Below, piece after piece: positions 16,877 to 24,549 of a DNA stretch of 64,000 bases. The DNA is taken from NCBI RefSeq assembly GCF_001431295.2, contig NZ_LKAJ02000003.1, positions 1 through 64,000 of the forward strand, in the 5' to 3' direction. The notes beneath the pieces were generated by a model that had not been told where the DNA came from, searched no databases, and saw nothing but the letters and a program-made list of their open reading frames with translations. The DNA comes from Candidatus Berkiella aquae. GTDB lineage: Bacteria; Pseudomonadota; Gammaproteobacteria; Berkiellales; Berkiellaceae. A program made the position numbers and the translations under genes. The first letter of the stretch is position 1. Each line of letters opens with the position of its first letter.

Positions 16877-17631
16877 TTTTTTTCACCATAAATTATTGGC
16901 TGATAAAACCCTGTTTCAGATGGATTCAATACTTTCAGCTTTATTAAACCAACATTTTTTGCAAAATTTAGTACTTCCTCAAGCGTGACGGCCCTATAGT
17001 TCCCCACAAAATGAAAAGATTTCCAACCTTCTTTGCTATCAATTGTAATATACAAATGCAAGGTATAATGACGTTCATCTTGCCAATCCCAAACTTGATG
17101 AACTATTCTTTTATATGGCCCATCTTGATAGAATTTTGGTTCAGTAAATGTTGGCTGTTCCCTCATCAACTTCTCATAATCTCTTAGACTTAAAAGAAGT
17201 ACCCCACCTTTTCTCAAACGATGGCACATTGAAGTCAATGCACTTATAATATCTTCATCAGATTTTAAATGAGGCAAAGAATTATCCATCGCTATTACAG
17301 CACCATAATGATTCAATTGGGCAGACAAAAGATTACGCATATCATCTACTCGAAACTCAATTGACAAGTTGCGTTTTATGGCCTCTTCTTTAGCTCTTTT
17401 GATTTCATCTTCAGATATATCAGAACCTACAACTTGATAACCTATTGTTGCTAATGATAATGCTTGGGTTCCTATTCCACATGCACAATCAAGCACAGGG
17501 AACTCCTTTATAGCATTAGGCAATATCGCTGATAATATCTTTCCTTGTTGATTTATAGATGTATCCCAGTTTTCAAAAATTAGATGGTAAAATGACGATA
17601 AGGTTTTATAGAAGTCATTAGAATCATTCAT
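16873..17631 (-). CDS. Class I SAM-dependent methyltransferase
   Basis: A 252-residue methyltransferase. Motif I is VLDCACGIGTQALSLA, strand 2 is VVGSDISEDEIKRA, motif II region is FRVDDMRNL, and the post-motif strand is LRKGGVLLLSLRDYE. The C-terminal half includes a beta-rich insertion before LEEVLNFAKNVG, as in glycine/sarcosine N-methyltransferase-like enzymes. It stands alone by spacing (56 nt to the next gene on the left). Its 3' end overlaps the GNAT remnant by 4 nt, which hints that the end of the gene was joined by recombination. Confidence 0.8.
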   Translation of the reverse strand: MNDSNDFYKTLSSFYHLIFENWDTSINQQGKILSAILPNAIKEFPVLDCACGIGTQALSLATIGYQVVGSDISEDEIKRAKEEAIKRNLSIEFRVDDMRNLLSAQLNHYGAVIAMDNSLPHLKSDEDIISALTSMCHRLRKGGVLLLSLRDYEKLMREQPTFTEPKFYQDGPYKRIVHQVWDWQDERHYTLHLYITIDSKEGWKSFHFVGNYRAVTLEEVLNFAKNVGLIKLKVLNPSETGFYQPIIYGEKK

Positions 17632-17687
17632 TTAAATCTTCCATATTAGTTCTTGAAAATAGCCCCTAAGGCTATCCGTTGGTTACC

Positions 17688-17996
17688 TTAAATATCAGAT
17701 TTGGTAAAAACCAAATCATAGACATAGGATTTGTCTTCCTTTTTACTAACCCACTCACCTGCTGGTGGTAAACTGATGTGCTCACTACGCTTGCAGGGCC
17801 ATGGCATAGCCATAATTGTCTCATTAGTATCCACACACACCCAACCATATTCCGTAGAGTATTTGACCCACAAATCTATATCTTCTCGCTTCCAGGCTGG
17901 CATCTTATTAATAGAACCGCAAGGACGAAAAATATAAACCAAATTATTCAGACGTCTTCTAAACTCAATATTTGGGATTGAAATTTTGTTATTCAA
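17688..17996 (-). CDS. Hypothetical protein, possibly fragmentary
   Basis: A 102-residue protein not recognised. It is Trp-rich and beta-like in its second half (DLWVKYSTEYGWVCVD, MAMPWPCKRS, GEWVSKKEDKSYVYDLVF). No signal or membrane segment is seen. The frame begins at TTG 17996, with AAGAG about 10 nt upstream and no ATG near it, so it either uses a TTG start or has lost its true 5' end. It sits between a methyltransferase and a GNAT gene on the same strand. Confidence 0.45.
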   Translation of the reverse strand: MNNKISIPNIEFRRRLNNLVYIFRPCGSINKMPAWKREDIDLWVKYSTEYGWVCVDTNETIMAMPWPCKRSEHISLPPAGEWVSKKEDKSYVYDLVFTKSDI

Positions 17997-18085
17997 AATG
18001 GCTGCTCTTAATAGTTAGCTCTTAGGTAACTCAATAATAACAGTAATGCTTCTCTACCTATAGGTATAATTTTAAACGTAAAAAA

Positions 18086-18550
18086 TCAAAGCTCACACGA
18101 CATTACCGTCACCACCTGACCATTATAGCGATCTTCACTCATTTTTTGCCAACCCAATCGCATATAGTAATTTGGAATAGTTTGATCAGGAGCAAATAAA
18201 TATAATGAATGAAAGCCTTGTAATTTTGCTTGATACTTAGCAGCTTCCATTAACTGTACTGATATTTTTCTACGTTGATATTCAGGAAAAACAAACAAAT
18301 CGCCAAGCCAAGGCATTAAAGTGGAAGGCAAACCATCATTAAATTGTAACGAACACATGCCAATAGGGTGATCACTGTCAAAAGCTACAAAGGCCATGGG
18401 GGTACTCTCATTCAACCATTCATGAAGCCATTTTTTAATATCCTCATGAGAAGCGTCTGGCTCCCATTTACCAATCGTTAGTAGCCATTGCTGTGCTAAT
18501 GTAGAGATGGATTCAGGGTGGTTTTTAAGGATATCGATTGTTATAGGCAT
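18086..18550 (-). CDS. GNAT family N-acetyltransferase (paralogue of the gene at 1461)
   Basis: A 154-residue GNAT enzyme. The acetyl-CoA-binding motif is LFVFPEYQRRKISVQLMEAA, where the usual G-x-G loop reads RRKIS, an unusual substitution that may weaken cofactor binding. The rest (CSLQFNDG, PWLGDLFV, NYYMRLGWQKM) parallels the GNAT at 1461-1928, which keeps an intact KGIGE loop. The frame opens at 18586, but ATG 18550, just past the upstream stop at 18555 and with AGGT before it, aligns with the paralogue start. Confidence 0.78.
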   Translation of the reverse strand: MPITIDILKNHPESISTLAQQWLLTIGKWEPDASHEDIKKWLHEWLNESTPMAFVAFDSDHPIGMCSLQFNDGLPSTLMPWLGDLFVFPEYQRRKISVQLMEAAKYQAKLQGFHSLYLFAPDQTIPNYYMRLGWQKMSEDRYNGQVVTVMSCEL

Positions 18551-18554
18551 ATAC

Positions 18555-19118
18555 CTACTCTTTTTCATCAACAAGTTGGGAATCAACTTGTTGACTCATT
18601 AAAAGCTGGCAAGCCACCCCGGTATAATATTTTTTAAATTCAGCAAATGAAATCATTTTGGTAATTTCTTCATCATCTTTTGACCAGGGATCTAGATAGG
18701 AAAATATTTGTCCATCAAAAGATGTTAAAACTACCCAATGGGATTCATCTGGAAATTCATTTAGCACCCCATGTAACAGAACCATTATTGGGCCGTTATC
18801 TAAACTTTCTTGCCATTCATTATCAAAAAAGTGCATTCGAAATAACAAATTTTCCTTAACCACAAATCTAAATATATCTTCTGGATACAACCCTATTTCC
18901 GGATCATTTTTGCTATAGCCTTTTTCTATGGGTGGTAAATCGAGTCTTAATTCACCACAAAGATTATTCCAACTTGGAAGCGGTTTAAAGTTTATATACT
19001 TAAGTAACATTAAAAAAGATGCCACACCGCAACCTGATTCAGGATGAAGTTCCTGCCCTTGCTGGGACACAAATATTGTTTTCGGTTCGCATTTCATTTT
19101 ATCAATTTTCCTACCCAT
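18555..19118 (-). CDS. C39-like papain-fold cysteine peptidase
   Basis: A 187-residue protein with the pattern of C39/papain-like peptidases. HPESGCGVASFLMLLKYI (about 25-42) supplies the catalytic Cys after a Gly/Ser-rich turn. SHWVVLTSFDG (about 130-140) supplies the His and FSYLDPWS (about 143-150) the Asp. There is no signal peptide and no ABC transporter domain, so it is a stand-alone intracellular enzyme or one released by another route. It lies between two GNAT genes with gaps of 4 and 9 nt, suggesting a three-gene unit (GNAT, peptidase, GNAT). Confidence 0.65.
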   Translation of the reverse strand: MGRKIDKMKCEPKTIFVSQQGQELHPESGCGVASFLMLLKYINFKPLPSWNNLCGELRLDLPPIEKGYSKNDPEIGLYPEDIFRFVVKENLLFRMHFFDNEWQESLDNGPIMVLLHGVLNEFPDESHWVVLTSFDGQIFSYLDPWSKDDEEITKMISFAEFKKYYTGVACQLLMSQQVDSQLVDEKE

Positions 19119-19127
19119 CAGCGTTCA

Positions 19128-20003
19128 CTATCGGTTCCAATAATAAACTTTGAAAATATCATTTACTTGAAATCCAATATCTTCATAGAGATGAAGCGCT
19201 TTTCTATTTTTAGTAGCAACCGTTAAATGACAGGTGGATACTCCTTTATTAACAAAATAACTCAAGCTGTTTAGTAATAGTTTTCGACCAAGTCCTTTGC
19301 CGCGATAACTAGGCAATACCCCAACGCTTCGGATTTCAGCTTTTTGATCCTGTACATCAATCATGTTATTCACAAAACCAACAATTTTTCTATTATCTTT
19401 ATAAACCCATATTTGTGAATCTGATGTCCTTCTTGATTTTTCCCACTCTTCATAGTCAGGAATTGCCATTTCAGGATTATCTTTAAAACTTAATCCAATG
19501 ACATCATAACATTCAACAAAGTCTTCTGGTTGTAATAAGGAAATTTCATTAATTTTAATGTGTTCTAGCGTCGACAAATCTACCATCATTTCAAAAATAT
19601 CGTAATATGAATTAAAGCCCTCTTGTACTAATAAATCATTTAATTTAGTCAACGATTCATGAATAGTAACTTCTATACCCGAACGAGTTATAGGTAGTTT
19701 TTGTTTGGCGCTCTCAATCAAATACTGATAAATCATATAAACATCATATCTTTGATCAAGTGCCAGTACTTCTAAACAAGCATTATTCCCCTTGTTCTTA
19801 ATTTTGTCTATCAGCACTGCTATGGCAATTCGATCATTTTTGTTATGTAGATCAAATATTAAATCAGTAGATGATGTTAAAAGTTGTATAAATTCTTTGA
19901 TATGTTCGCTTAACCAGTGTGGCTTCCAAGGGTATCTTCCCACAAACTGGAGTACTTCACTTTCTTTCACTCTGCTAAATGGGTGATATTTAAACTCAAG
20001 CAT
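19128..20003 (-). CDS. Tandem GNAT acetyltransferase (degenerate N-terminal, active-like C-terminal)
   Basis: A 291-residue protein with a C-terminal GNAT domain containing IRSVGVLPSYRGKGLGRKLL (about 223-242) and ALHLYEDIGF. The first 140 residues also look GNAT-like in secondary structure (EVLALDQRYDVYMIYQYL) but lack the G-x-G loop, as in mycothiol synthase-type tandem GNATs, where one half is structural. It is the first gene of the small leftward unit with the C39-like peptidase and the GNAT. The upstream 303 bp contain no gene. Confidence 0.75.
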   Translation of the reverse strand: MLEFKYHPFSRVKESEVLQFVGRYPWKPHWLSEHIKEFIQLLTSSTDLIFDLHNKNDRIAIAVLIDKIKNKGNNACLEVLALDQRYDVYMIYQYLIESAKQKLPITRSGIEVTIHESLTKLNDLLVQEGFNSYYDIFEMMVDLSTLEHIKINEISLLQPEDFVECYDVIGLSFKDNPEMAIPDYEEWEKSRRTSDSQIWVYKDNRKIVGFVNNMIDVQDQKAEIRSVGVLPSYRGKGLGRKLLLNSLSYFVNKGVSTCHLTVATKNRKALHLYEDIGFQVNDIFKVYYWNR

Positions 20004-20306
20004 TTATGAAATCCCGTACTTTTCCGCCATGTCATTTTAATAATATATTTAATCTGCCTTTTTTTCTTTAAATAATTCGGTATAGATTAGGCCGATCTTC
20101 TAATGGGGCAAGACTAAATCCATGGCTTATAAGTTGACTAGCTTTCATGGGCGTCAACTACTAAAATACCAAATAGGGTCAATTAGCTATTCGTATGTGG
20201 TAAATCAACTGGATTTTTAACGTTATAAATTAATACGTTGTGTTATCCTTCACTTTGGAACACCTTTCCAAAGTGAAGGATAACACACCATTCATATTTT
20301 ATTCTT
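20004..20306. other. Gene-free stretch containing a long hairpin
   Basis: No supportable coding region. It holds a 22-bp perfect inverted repeat (20239-20287, listed separately) and a weaker repeat pair, AGTTGAC and GTCAACT, near 20131-20160. The rest is AT-rich without recognisable elements. Confidence 0.5.
20239..20287. repeat. 22-bp perfect inverted repeat (5-nt loop)
   Basis: The arms at 20239-20260 and 20266-20287 match over all 22 bases (left arm begins TGTGTTATCC), with loop CACCT. It lies just downstream of the leftward AAA ATPase gene, so it could act as its transcription terminator, though no clear T-run follows on that strand. A small palindromic mobile remnant is the alternative. 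Confidence 0.7.
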
Positions 20307-21443
20307 CTAAAGTTCTTCAGTACTACTTTTTAAAACAAAATGCTTTAATACCGGGTTGATTACTTGATATTTATTGCCTTGCTTTTCTATTATGTCTTTT
20401 TCTTCTAAACCTTCAATTGCGGTGATGATAGAACTGCTGCTCATTTCCAAACGCAAGATTGTTTTTTTATTCGTAAGCTGTGCTGCCCCTTTGGCAATTT
20501 GTGTTAGTACTGCTTTTTGCCCTGCTGAAAGCTGTAATATATCTTTTATGGCATCGCTTTTCTCTTCTTCAATTATCTCTATCCATGCTTGAGATACCGC
20601 CAACAAAGAAGGTGGTGACTTTTTGTTTAAAGACCAAACGCGATCACATAATTTATTAACATAAAAGGGATGCCGCTCTGTTATGGATAATATTTCATTC
20701 AAAATTTCATCTTCAAGTCTGTTTTTCCATGCGGATATGGCAGCTTTTTGTAAATGATCATGATAGTGCTTCTGATCGATTCTTTTAAGCTGCATTTTCC
20801 AGCATAATTTATACAGTGGCCTGTTTTCATCTTCAAACATTGTTGTAAGTAGTTTTCGATTGCTTCCAGAAAATAAAATCGTTAGATGTTTGGTTTTTTG
20901 CGCAACATGCCTAATCGCAGCTTCTATTCCCGATCCTTTTGCAATGCTTCCTACACTTTGAAATTCATCCATTAACATAACTGCCTGCATGCCCTTTTCT
21001 TCAAGGAGCTTCTCCAATAATAATAATGCTTCTTTTACATTGGTTGCTGGATCCACAGCATTATCAACTGCTAATTCCAATTTGAACGCCGATGGCCCAA
21101 TATCAAGCTTGGGTTTAAGGTTTTTTAGATACCTTTTAATTGAATTAATTATTTTATCTACGGAACCGAATGATTTTCCTATTAGATCCACTACCCCATC
21201 TAAAATGTATTTCTCTACGGCCTTTTCATTGCTTGCCATATAGAAATCAATTTCAACATATGGCAAACCACTTAGCTTTATGGCATGTAATGCTAAACTT
21301 GATTTACCATATCTTCTAGTCGCTACTAATAGCGTGTGCTTGCCGTTTTTTAAATTATCGACAAGTAATTCTGTTTCATTTTCGCGGTTGCAAAAAGCGT
21401 CACCTTTGGCCAAACCTAATGGGAAATAATCTCTCAATCTCAT
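20307..21443 (-). CDS. AAA ATPase (ATPase_2/ORC-like) with C-terminal winged helix
   Basis: A 378-residue P-loop ATPase of the archaeal-type ATPase_2 (MNS clade) kind. Walker A is ATRRYGKSS (about 41-49), Walker B is AVMLMDEFQ (about 154-162), and the sensor-like strand LTILFSGSNRKLL follows. The last 70 residues form a likely winged helix (KAVLTQIAKGAAQLTNKKTI...). The frame extends to 21506, but AGAGGTG at 7 nt before ATG 21443 sets the start. A homologue lies at 47984-49072. The function of such stand-alone ATPases is unknown. Repeated motifs in front of the gene suggest that it may regulate itself. Confidence 0.75.
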   Translation of the reverse strand: MRLRDYFPLGLAKGDAFCNRENETELLVDNLKNGKHTLLVATRRYGKSSLALHAIKLSGLPYVEIDFYMASNEKAVEKYILDGVVDLIGKSFGSVDKIINSIKRYLKNLKPKLDIGPSAFKLELAVDNAVDPATNVKEALLLLEKLLEEKGMQAVMLMDEFQSVGSIAKGSGIEAAIRHVAQKTKHLTILFSGSNRKLLTTMFEDENRPLYKLCWKMQLKRIDQKHYHDHLQKAAISAWKNRLEDEILNEILSITERHPFYVNKLCDRVWSLNKKSPPSLLAVSQAWIEIIEEEKSDAIKDILQLSAGQKAVLTQIAKGAAQLTNKKTILRLEMSSSSIITAIEGLEEKDIIEKQGNKYQVINPVLKHFVLKSSTEEL

Positions 21444-21468
21444 AATATTCACCTCTACGAGAATTCTA

Positions 21469-21519
21469 ACTCGTAATCTTACGTGTCGCAAGTTTACGAG
21501 TCGCAAAATTACGAGTTAA
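21469..21519. promoter_or_regulatory. Repeated TTACGAGT-type motifs before the AAA ATPase
   Basis: Three direct copies of TTACG(A/T)GT start at 21479, 21494 and 21509, exactly 15 bp apart, with an inverted ACTCGTAA at 21469-21476. They lie 26-76 bp upstream of the chosen ATPase start at 21443. The regular spacing indicates cooperative protein binding, most simply autoregulation by the encoded ATPase/winged-helix protein. Confidence 0.6.
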
Positions 21520-21612
21520 AGGAGAATATTATAAGCATCTGAAATATAATGGGTTTTTGTAGGCAGGAATAGTTGCAGATACAACATTACATAAGGATAT
21601 CGGTCTTTACCC

Positions 21613-21639
21613 AATAGTGGTGACAGTGTCACGACTATT
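21613..21639. repeat. 27-bp palindrome next to the 11-bp tandem array
   Basis: AATAGTGGTGACA and TGTCACGACTATT flank one central G, matching at 12 of 13 positions. It lies 21 bp from the start of the 11-bp tandem array. It looks like a dimeric protein binding site or a cruciform element. Confidence 0.6.
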
Positions 21640-21660
21640 CACTCGCAATCAATTCCAAAT

Positions 21661-21780
21661 CTGCCGAATCGCTGCCGAATCGCTGCCGAATCGCTGCCGA
21701 ATCGCTGCCGAATCGCTGCCGAATCGCTGCCGAATCGCTGCCGAATCGCTGCCGAATCGCTGCCGAATCGCTGCCGAATC
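21661..21780. repeat. Perfect tandem array of an 11-bp unit (10.9 copies)
   Basis: The unit CTGCCGAATCG is repeated without a single change over 120 bp. A period near one helical turn would place every copy on the same DNA face, as in iterons or partition sites. The lack of any variation indicates recent expansion by slippage. The array leaves all three frames open and makes a fake 11-residue-repeat protein on the minus strand (21639-21866). It lies between the HigA-like antitoxin and the AAA ATPase. Confidence 0.9.
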
Positions 21781-21843
21781 ATCGTAATAAAGAACTGATA
21801 ATCAAGGGCGCCTAAATTTTCGAACGTTATGCAGACAATTATA

Positions 21844-22245
21844 CTACCCCGCAGCTTTGCGAACATGATGTGTTTTATGTTTCGGAACGGCTACTCTTCT
21901 ATGAACTACAGAAGATCTTCCCTTTACGCTTGGCAACTCTTCCAGTTCTTGCGAGAGAGTAATTCTTTCATCTCCTTTTTCAAGCACTAAATCATAGCCA
22001 AACACATCCATTAAATTAATAAAATTTGAAAGCTTTAAATCACTTTGTTTACCGGTTCGAATTTTATTAATAATTGATGCTGAAATCCCACACTCCTTTG
22101 CAAGAGAGCGAATGGATTGTTCATTACTTGTCATCAACGCAATAATCAACTCAGAAAGAACAAAATTTTTGTATCGTTTTTTATATTCCTTCTTGAATTC
22201 AGGATCTTGCATTGCCTTTTCATAAGTAGATAATTTTTTATTCAT
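21844..22245 (-). CDS. higA: HigA-like antitoxin with HTH domain
   Basis: A 133-residue protein with a helix-turn-helix in the middle (QSIRSLAKECGISASIINKIRTGKQ, given here in part; about 43-67). It follows, and overlaps by 8 nt, a HigB/RelE-like toxin gene. The order toxin then antitoxin is typical of HigBA modules. It should neutralise the toxin and repress the operon through the palindrome upstream. The tail after about residue 100 is basic and lacks recognisable motifs. Such modules stabilise plasmids by killing cells that lose them. Confidence 0.75.
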   Translation of the reverse strand: MNKKLSTYEKAMQDPEFKKEYKKRYKNFVLSELIIALMTSNEQSIRSLAKECGISASIINKIRTGKQSDLKLSNFINLMDVFGYDLVLEKGDERITLSQELEELPSVKGRSSVVHRRVAVPKHKTHHVRKAAG

Positions 22246-22633
22246 CGTAATACTCTCCTTTTGCCACCCTATCTAAATAATCTTTGCGACGTTTTTTCGC
22301 TTTATCTTTTTCTCTTGGGGGCATTTTTTGAGTTTTCTTTCTATACGCATTTGTCACAATTATTTTTTTACCATGGCAGAAAAAACATATAAATCTTTCC
22401 TGACCAGGTTTGAAAGCATAAATTTGATCGCCTTCTGAGTTAAATTTTGTTGTGTTTAAAATCTTCCCTTCCTTTGCCATAATTTCAAATAAAACCAAAG
22501 CATCCATTTGCTCAGAGGCACTAAGCGACTCATAATGCTCAAAAACATCACTTTTATAGTTTTTGTTGTAGTACCATTCAATGGTGAATTTACTACCTTC
22601 AATAACTATATAATCAAAATTCTTCCTACTCAT
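22238..22633 (-). CDS. higB: HigB/RelE-like toxin (Gp49 family)
   Basis: A 131-residue RelE-superfamily protein of the phage Gp49-like/HigB type. The family core is QIYAFKPGQERFICFF (about 70-85), then GKKIIVTNAYRKKTQKMP and a basic KAKKRRKDYL helix, as in ribosome-dependent mRNA interferases. It is co-transcribed with the HTH antitoxin gene downstream, which it overlaps by 8 nt. Placed next to parA, it likely serves plasmid maintenance. Confidence 0.8.
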   Translation of the reverse strand: MSRKNFDYIVIEGSKFTIEWYYNKNYKSDVFEHYESLSASEQMDALVLFEIMAKEGKILNTTKFNSEGDQIYAFKPGQERFICFFCHGKKIIVTNAYRKKTQKMPPREKDKAKKRRKDYLDRVAKGEYYDE

Positions 22634-22641
22634 AAGTGTAC

Positions 22642-22651
22642 GACTTAAGTC
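22642..22651. promoter_or_regulatory. Palindrome GACTTAAGTC before the toxin-antitoxin operon
   Basis: A 10-bp perfect palindrome 8 bp upstream of the toxin start codon, with TATAC-like sequence further upstream on the same strand. It is a plausible operator for the HTH antitoxin. Support is only position and symmetry. Confidence 0.4.
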
Positions 22652-22771
22652 TCACAGTTTCAAGATGTGTATAATGCCATTTACCTGGAATATGTACCAG
22701 ATAGTCTGGTTAAGTTTATGTTTTTACTAAAAATTAGTTCAATTCATTAAATTACGTGATGATTCACGCTT

Positions 22772-23356
22772 TTATGGTCGAAAAAATAGCCGCTGCCCAG
22801 CTTGTATAACCTCTTCCCTGACCTCAAACCGATAGTACCCTCCCCTAGCCCTTTTTGATATGGACTTTATTAGGCCTTTCGCTTCAAGTCTTCGAACAGC
22901 ATTTTTTATAGTGCCTAAGCTAGTGTTAATTTTTTCTACTAACGATTGAGCATACATGGGAGAAGTAATCAGTGAATGATTATCAATTAAATTTCGAATA
23001 ATTAATATTAGTAGCTCTTTTTGACGCCCTGATAATTGAATCAAATGATCTTCAACTGTTAAATCAATAGATTCTGGTTTAACAAAATTTGCGATCGGCT
23101 CTTTATGATCTGTTTGTTTTTCAAATTTAACTAAAGATGGCGGAATGCTATTACCAACGACTTTGCTTGGTATAACAGATTCAACTTTGGTTAGAACCTT
23201 CTCAACCACCTCTTCTACAACATCATTCTCAGGCTCTATTTGTTGATTTGTGGTTTCTTTAGATAAAGTTTCACTCAAATTCCAAGGACGATATTCTTTC
23301 CTTGTAAATTTTTTCTTTTTATCCTTCTGATTAATTAAATCCGATATCTTTGGCAT
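22772..23356 (-). CDS. Winged-helix DNA-binding protein, probable partition partner of ParA
   Basis: A 194-residue protein. The first 30 residues are very basic (KKKKFTRKEYRPWNLS), followed by an acidic, low-complexity region to about 100. The C-terminal 90 residues form a winged helix (LSGRQKELLILIIRNL, then SLGTIKNAVRRLEAKGLIKS and a GGYYRFEV wing). It begins 26 nt after the ParA stop on the same strand. A small DNA-binding protein directly downstream of ParA is normally the centromere-binding protein (ParB role), although there is no ParB homology. It could instead regulate replication. Confidence 0.65.
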   Translation of the reverse strand: MPKISDLINQKDKKKKFTRKEYRPWNLSETLSKETTNQQIEPENDVVEEVVEKVLTKVESVIPSKVVGNSIPPSLVKFEKQTDHKEPIANFVKPESIDLTVEDHLIQLSGRQKELLILIIRNLIDNHSLITSPMYAQSLVEKINTSLGTIKNAVRRLEAKGLIKSISKRARGGYYRFEVREEVIQAGQRLFFRP

Positions 23357-23382
23357 TTAGCCTTTCCTTATTGAATGCCTTG

Positions 23383-24414
23383 CTAAACTGCCTCTTCCAT
23401 AGCGCGCTTTTTACTCGAGGATTTACCAGAAGTAGTTTTGCTACTAGATCTAGGGCTTTTTATCTCAAGTAATTCCATGGTTAACGCTTCGAAATCATCT
23501 CTTAAAGTAGACTTTTTCAAACTGCTAAACAAACTCTTGCTTGCATCCGTCGCATTTGGGATTTCTTGTCCATATCTAACGGCTGTTTGAAGCGCCCTTC
23601 CCTCCATGTCAGGATCAGCAATGATTGTCGCAATTGCCTTATCAGATAAAATCGTATTCCCACTAAATTTATTTAGAAAGACTTTGTATGGAATATCTTT
23701 ATCATATTGATCATCAATATTTTTGACTTCTGATTTCAGAATCTTTAATCCTTTAGCACTAAACTTGTCAGGATTTAAAGGTGCAAGAATTGTATCGCAA
23801 AACAAAGTTGCCGCAGTTACAGAAGCACCCATTGTTGGCGGACAATCAATGAAAATAAAATCATAATCTTTGATGACAGATTTGAAAATATTATGAAATA
23901 CTTTTTCTAAATTCATTTTTTTCAGCATCAAAATATTATCGAGCACCACATTTTCAATTCTTGATGCAACTAAATCTAAACCGGGGCTGATATTAACAAT
24001 TCCATTAGAAACTTTAATTCCTTGCTCAATAAAATCTACTAAAACTGGTAGTTCATCAGCATCAACATCATGGGCGTCTGTTAAATTTCCTTGTGGATCG
24101 ATGTCAATTAATAATACTTTTGCACCAAAAGCATTTGCGCAACAAGCAATGTTATCAATAGCTGTCGTCTTCCCTGTTCCACCTTTAACAATTTGGCCAG
24201 CGACAATTTTACTTTTGAATTTAAGTTCAAATAATGGTCGCGCAATTTCGTGAGTAATAAATGCTTTATTACCAATCTTTGAGCAAACAAGGTTTTTAGC
24301 TTTCAGTTTTCTATGAACTGCTTGTACTGAAATGCCAAGAAATTCTGCCGCTTTATTAATAGACATTTTAGGTTGAACATCTAACCCGCCCTGGTTTTGT
24401 TCATTTGATGACAT
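23383..24414 (-). CDS. parA: ParA-family plasmid partition ATPase with N-terminal HTH
   Basis: A 343-residue ParA. Residues about 17-40 form a helix-turn-helix (NKAAEFLGISVQAVHRKL), as in type Ia ParA proteins that repress their own operon. The deviant Walker A is KGGTGKTT (about 77-84), Walker A' is LLIDIDPQGN, and Walker B is FIFIDCPPTM. The C-terminus is Ser/Lys-rich. GAGGTAAGTT precedes the ATG, and a 38-bp palindrome sits directly upstream. With the winged-helix gene downstream it should pull plasmid copies apart on the nucleoid at division. Confidence 0.9.
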   Translation of the reverse strand: MSSNEQNQGGLDVQPKMSINKAAEFLGISVQAVHRKLKAKNLVCSKIGNKAFITHEIARPLFELKFKSKIVAGQIVKGGTGKTTAIDNIACCANAFGAKVLLIDIDPQGNLTDAHDVDADELPVLVDFIEQGIKVSNGIVNISPGLDLVASRIENVVLDNILMLKKMNLEKVFHNIFKSVIKDYDFIFIDCPPTMGASVTAATLFCDTILAPLNPDKFSAKGLKILKSEVKNIDDQYDKDIPYKVFLNKFSGNTILSDKAIATIIADPDMEGRALQTAVRYGQEIPNATDASKSLFSSLKKSTLRDDFEALTMELLEIKSPRSSSKTTSGKSSSKKRAMEEAV

Positions 24415-24428
24415 AACTTACCTCGTTT

Positions 24429-24466
24429 GTTTAAGATTTATATTAAACTTAATACAAATCTTAAAC
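24429..24466. promoter_or_regulatory. 38-bp near-perfect palindrome upstream of parA
   Basis: The arms at 24429-24446 and 24449-24466 agree at 17 of 18 positions; the left arm begins GTTTAAGATTT and the centre is AC. The palindrome starts 15 bp before the parA ATG and covers the expected promoter. Because this ParA has its own HTH, it is the natural operator for autoregulation. A centromere role is the alternative. Confidence 0.65.
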
Positions 24467-24549
24467 ATGCGCAACTACAAACAATGACTTTGAAGTTCAG
24501 AAATCTCAAATTTTTGGTAGCAAGATCTAACCTTATTTAGAAGGTTAAG

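Noticed and set aside
1461-20003. Integron gene-cassette array, suggested by many small same-strand GNAT/methyltransferase/Nudix genes
   Set aside because: No attC-like sites were seen between the genes, no integrase is present, and several genes overlap or are coupled.
1-20003. Natural-product biosynthesis cluster
   Set aside because: Transferases and an ABC exporter are present but no synthase (PKS, NRPS, terpene, RiPP core) was found; a resistance or detoxification-type cargo is simpler.
21661-21780. CRISPR array
   Set aside because: Units of 11 bp follow each other without spacers and no cas gene is present.
21639-21866. Open frame encoding a protein with 11-residue repeats (IRQRFGSDSAA type)
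   Set aside because: It arises because an 11-bp unit leaves all frames open; it starts at TTG, has no ribosome site and ends in the palindrome.
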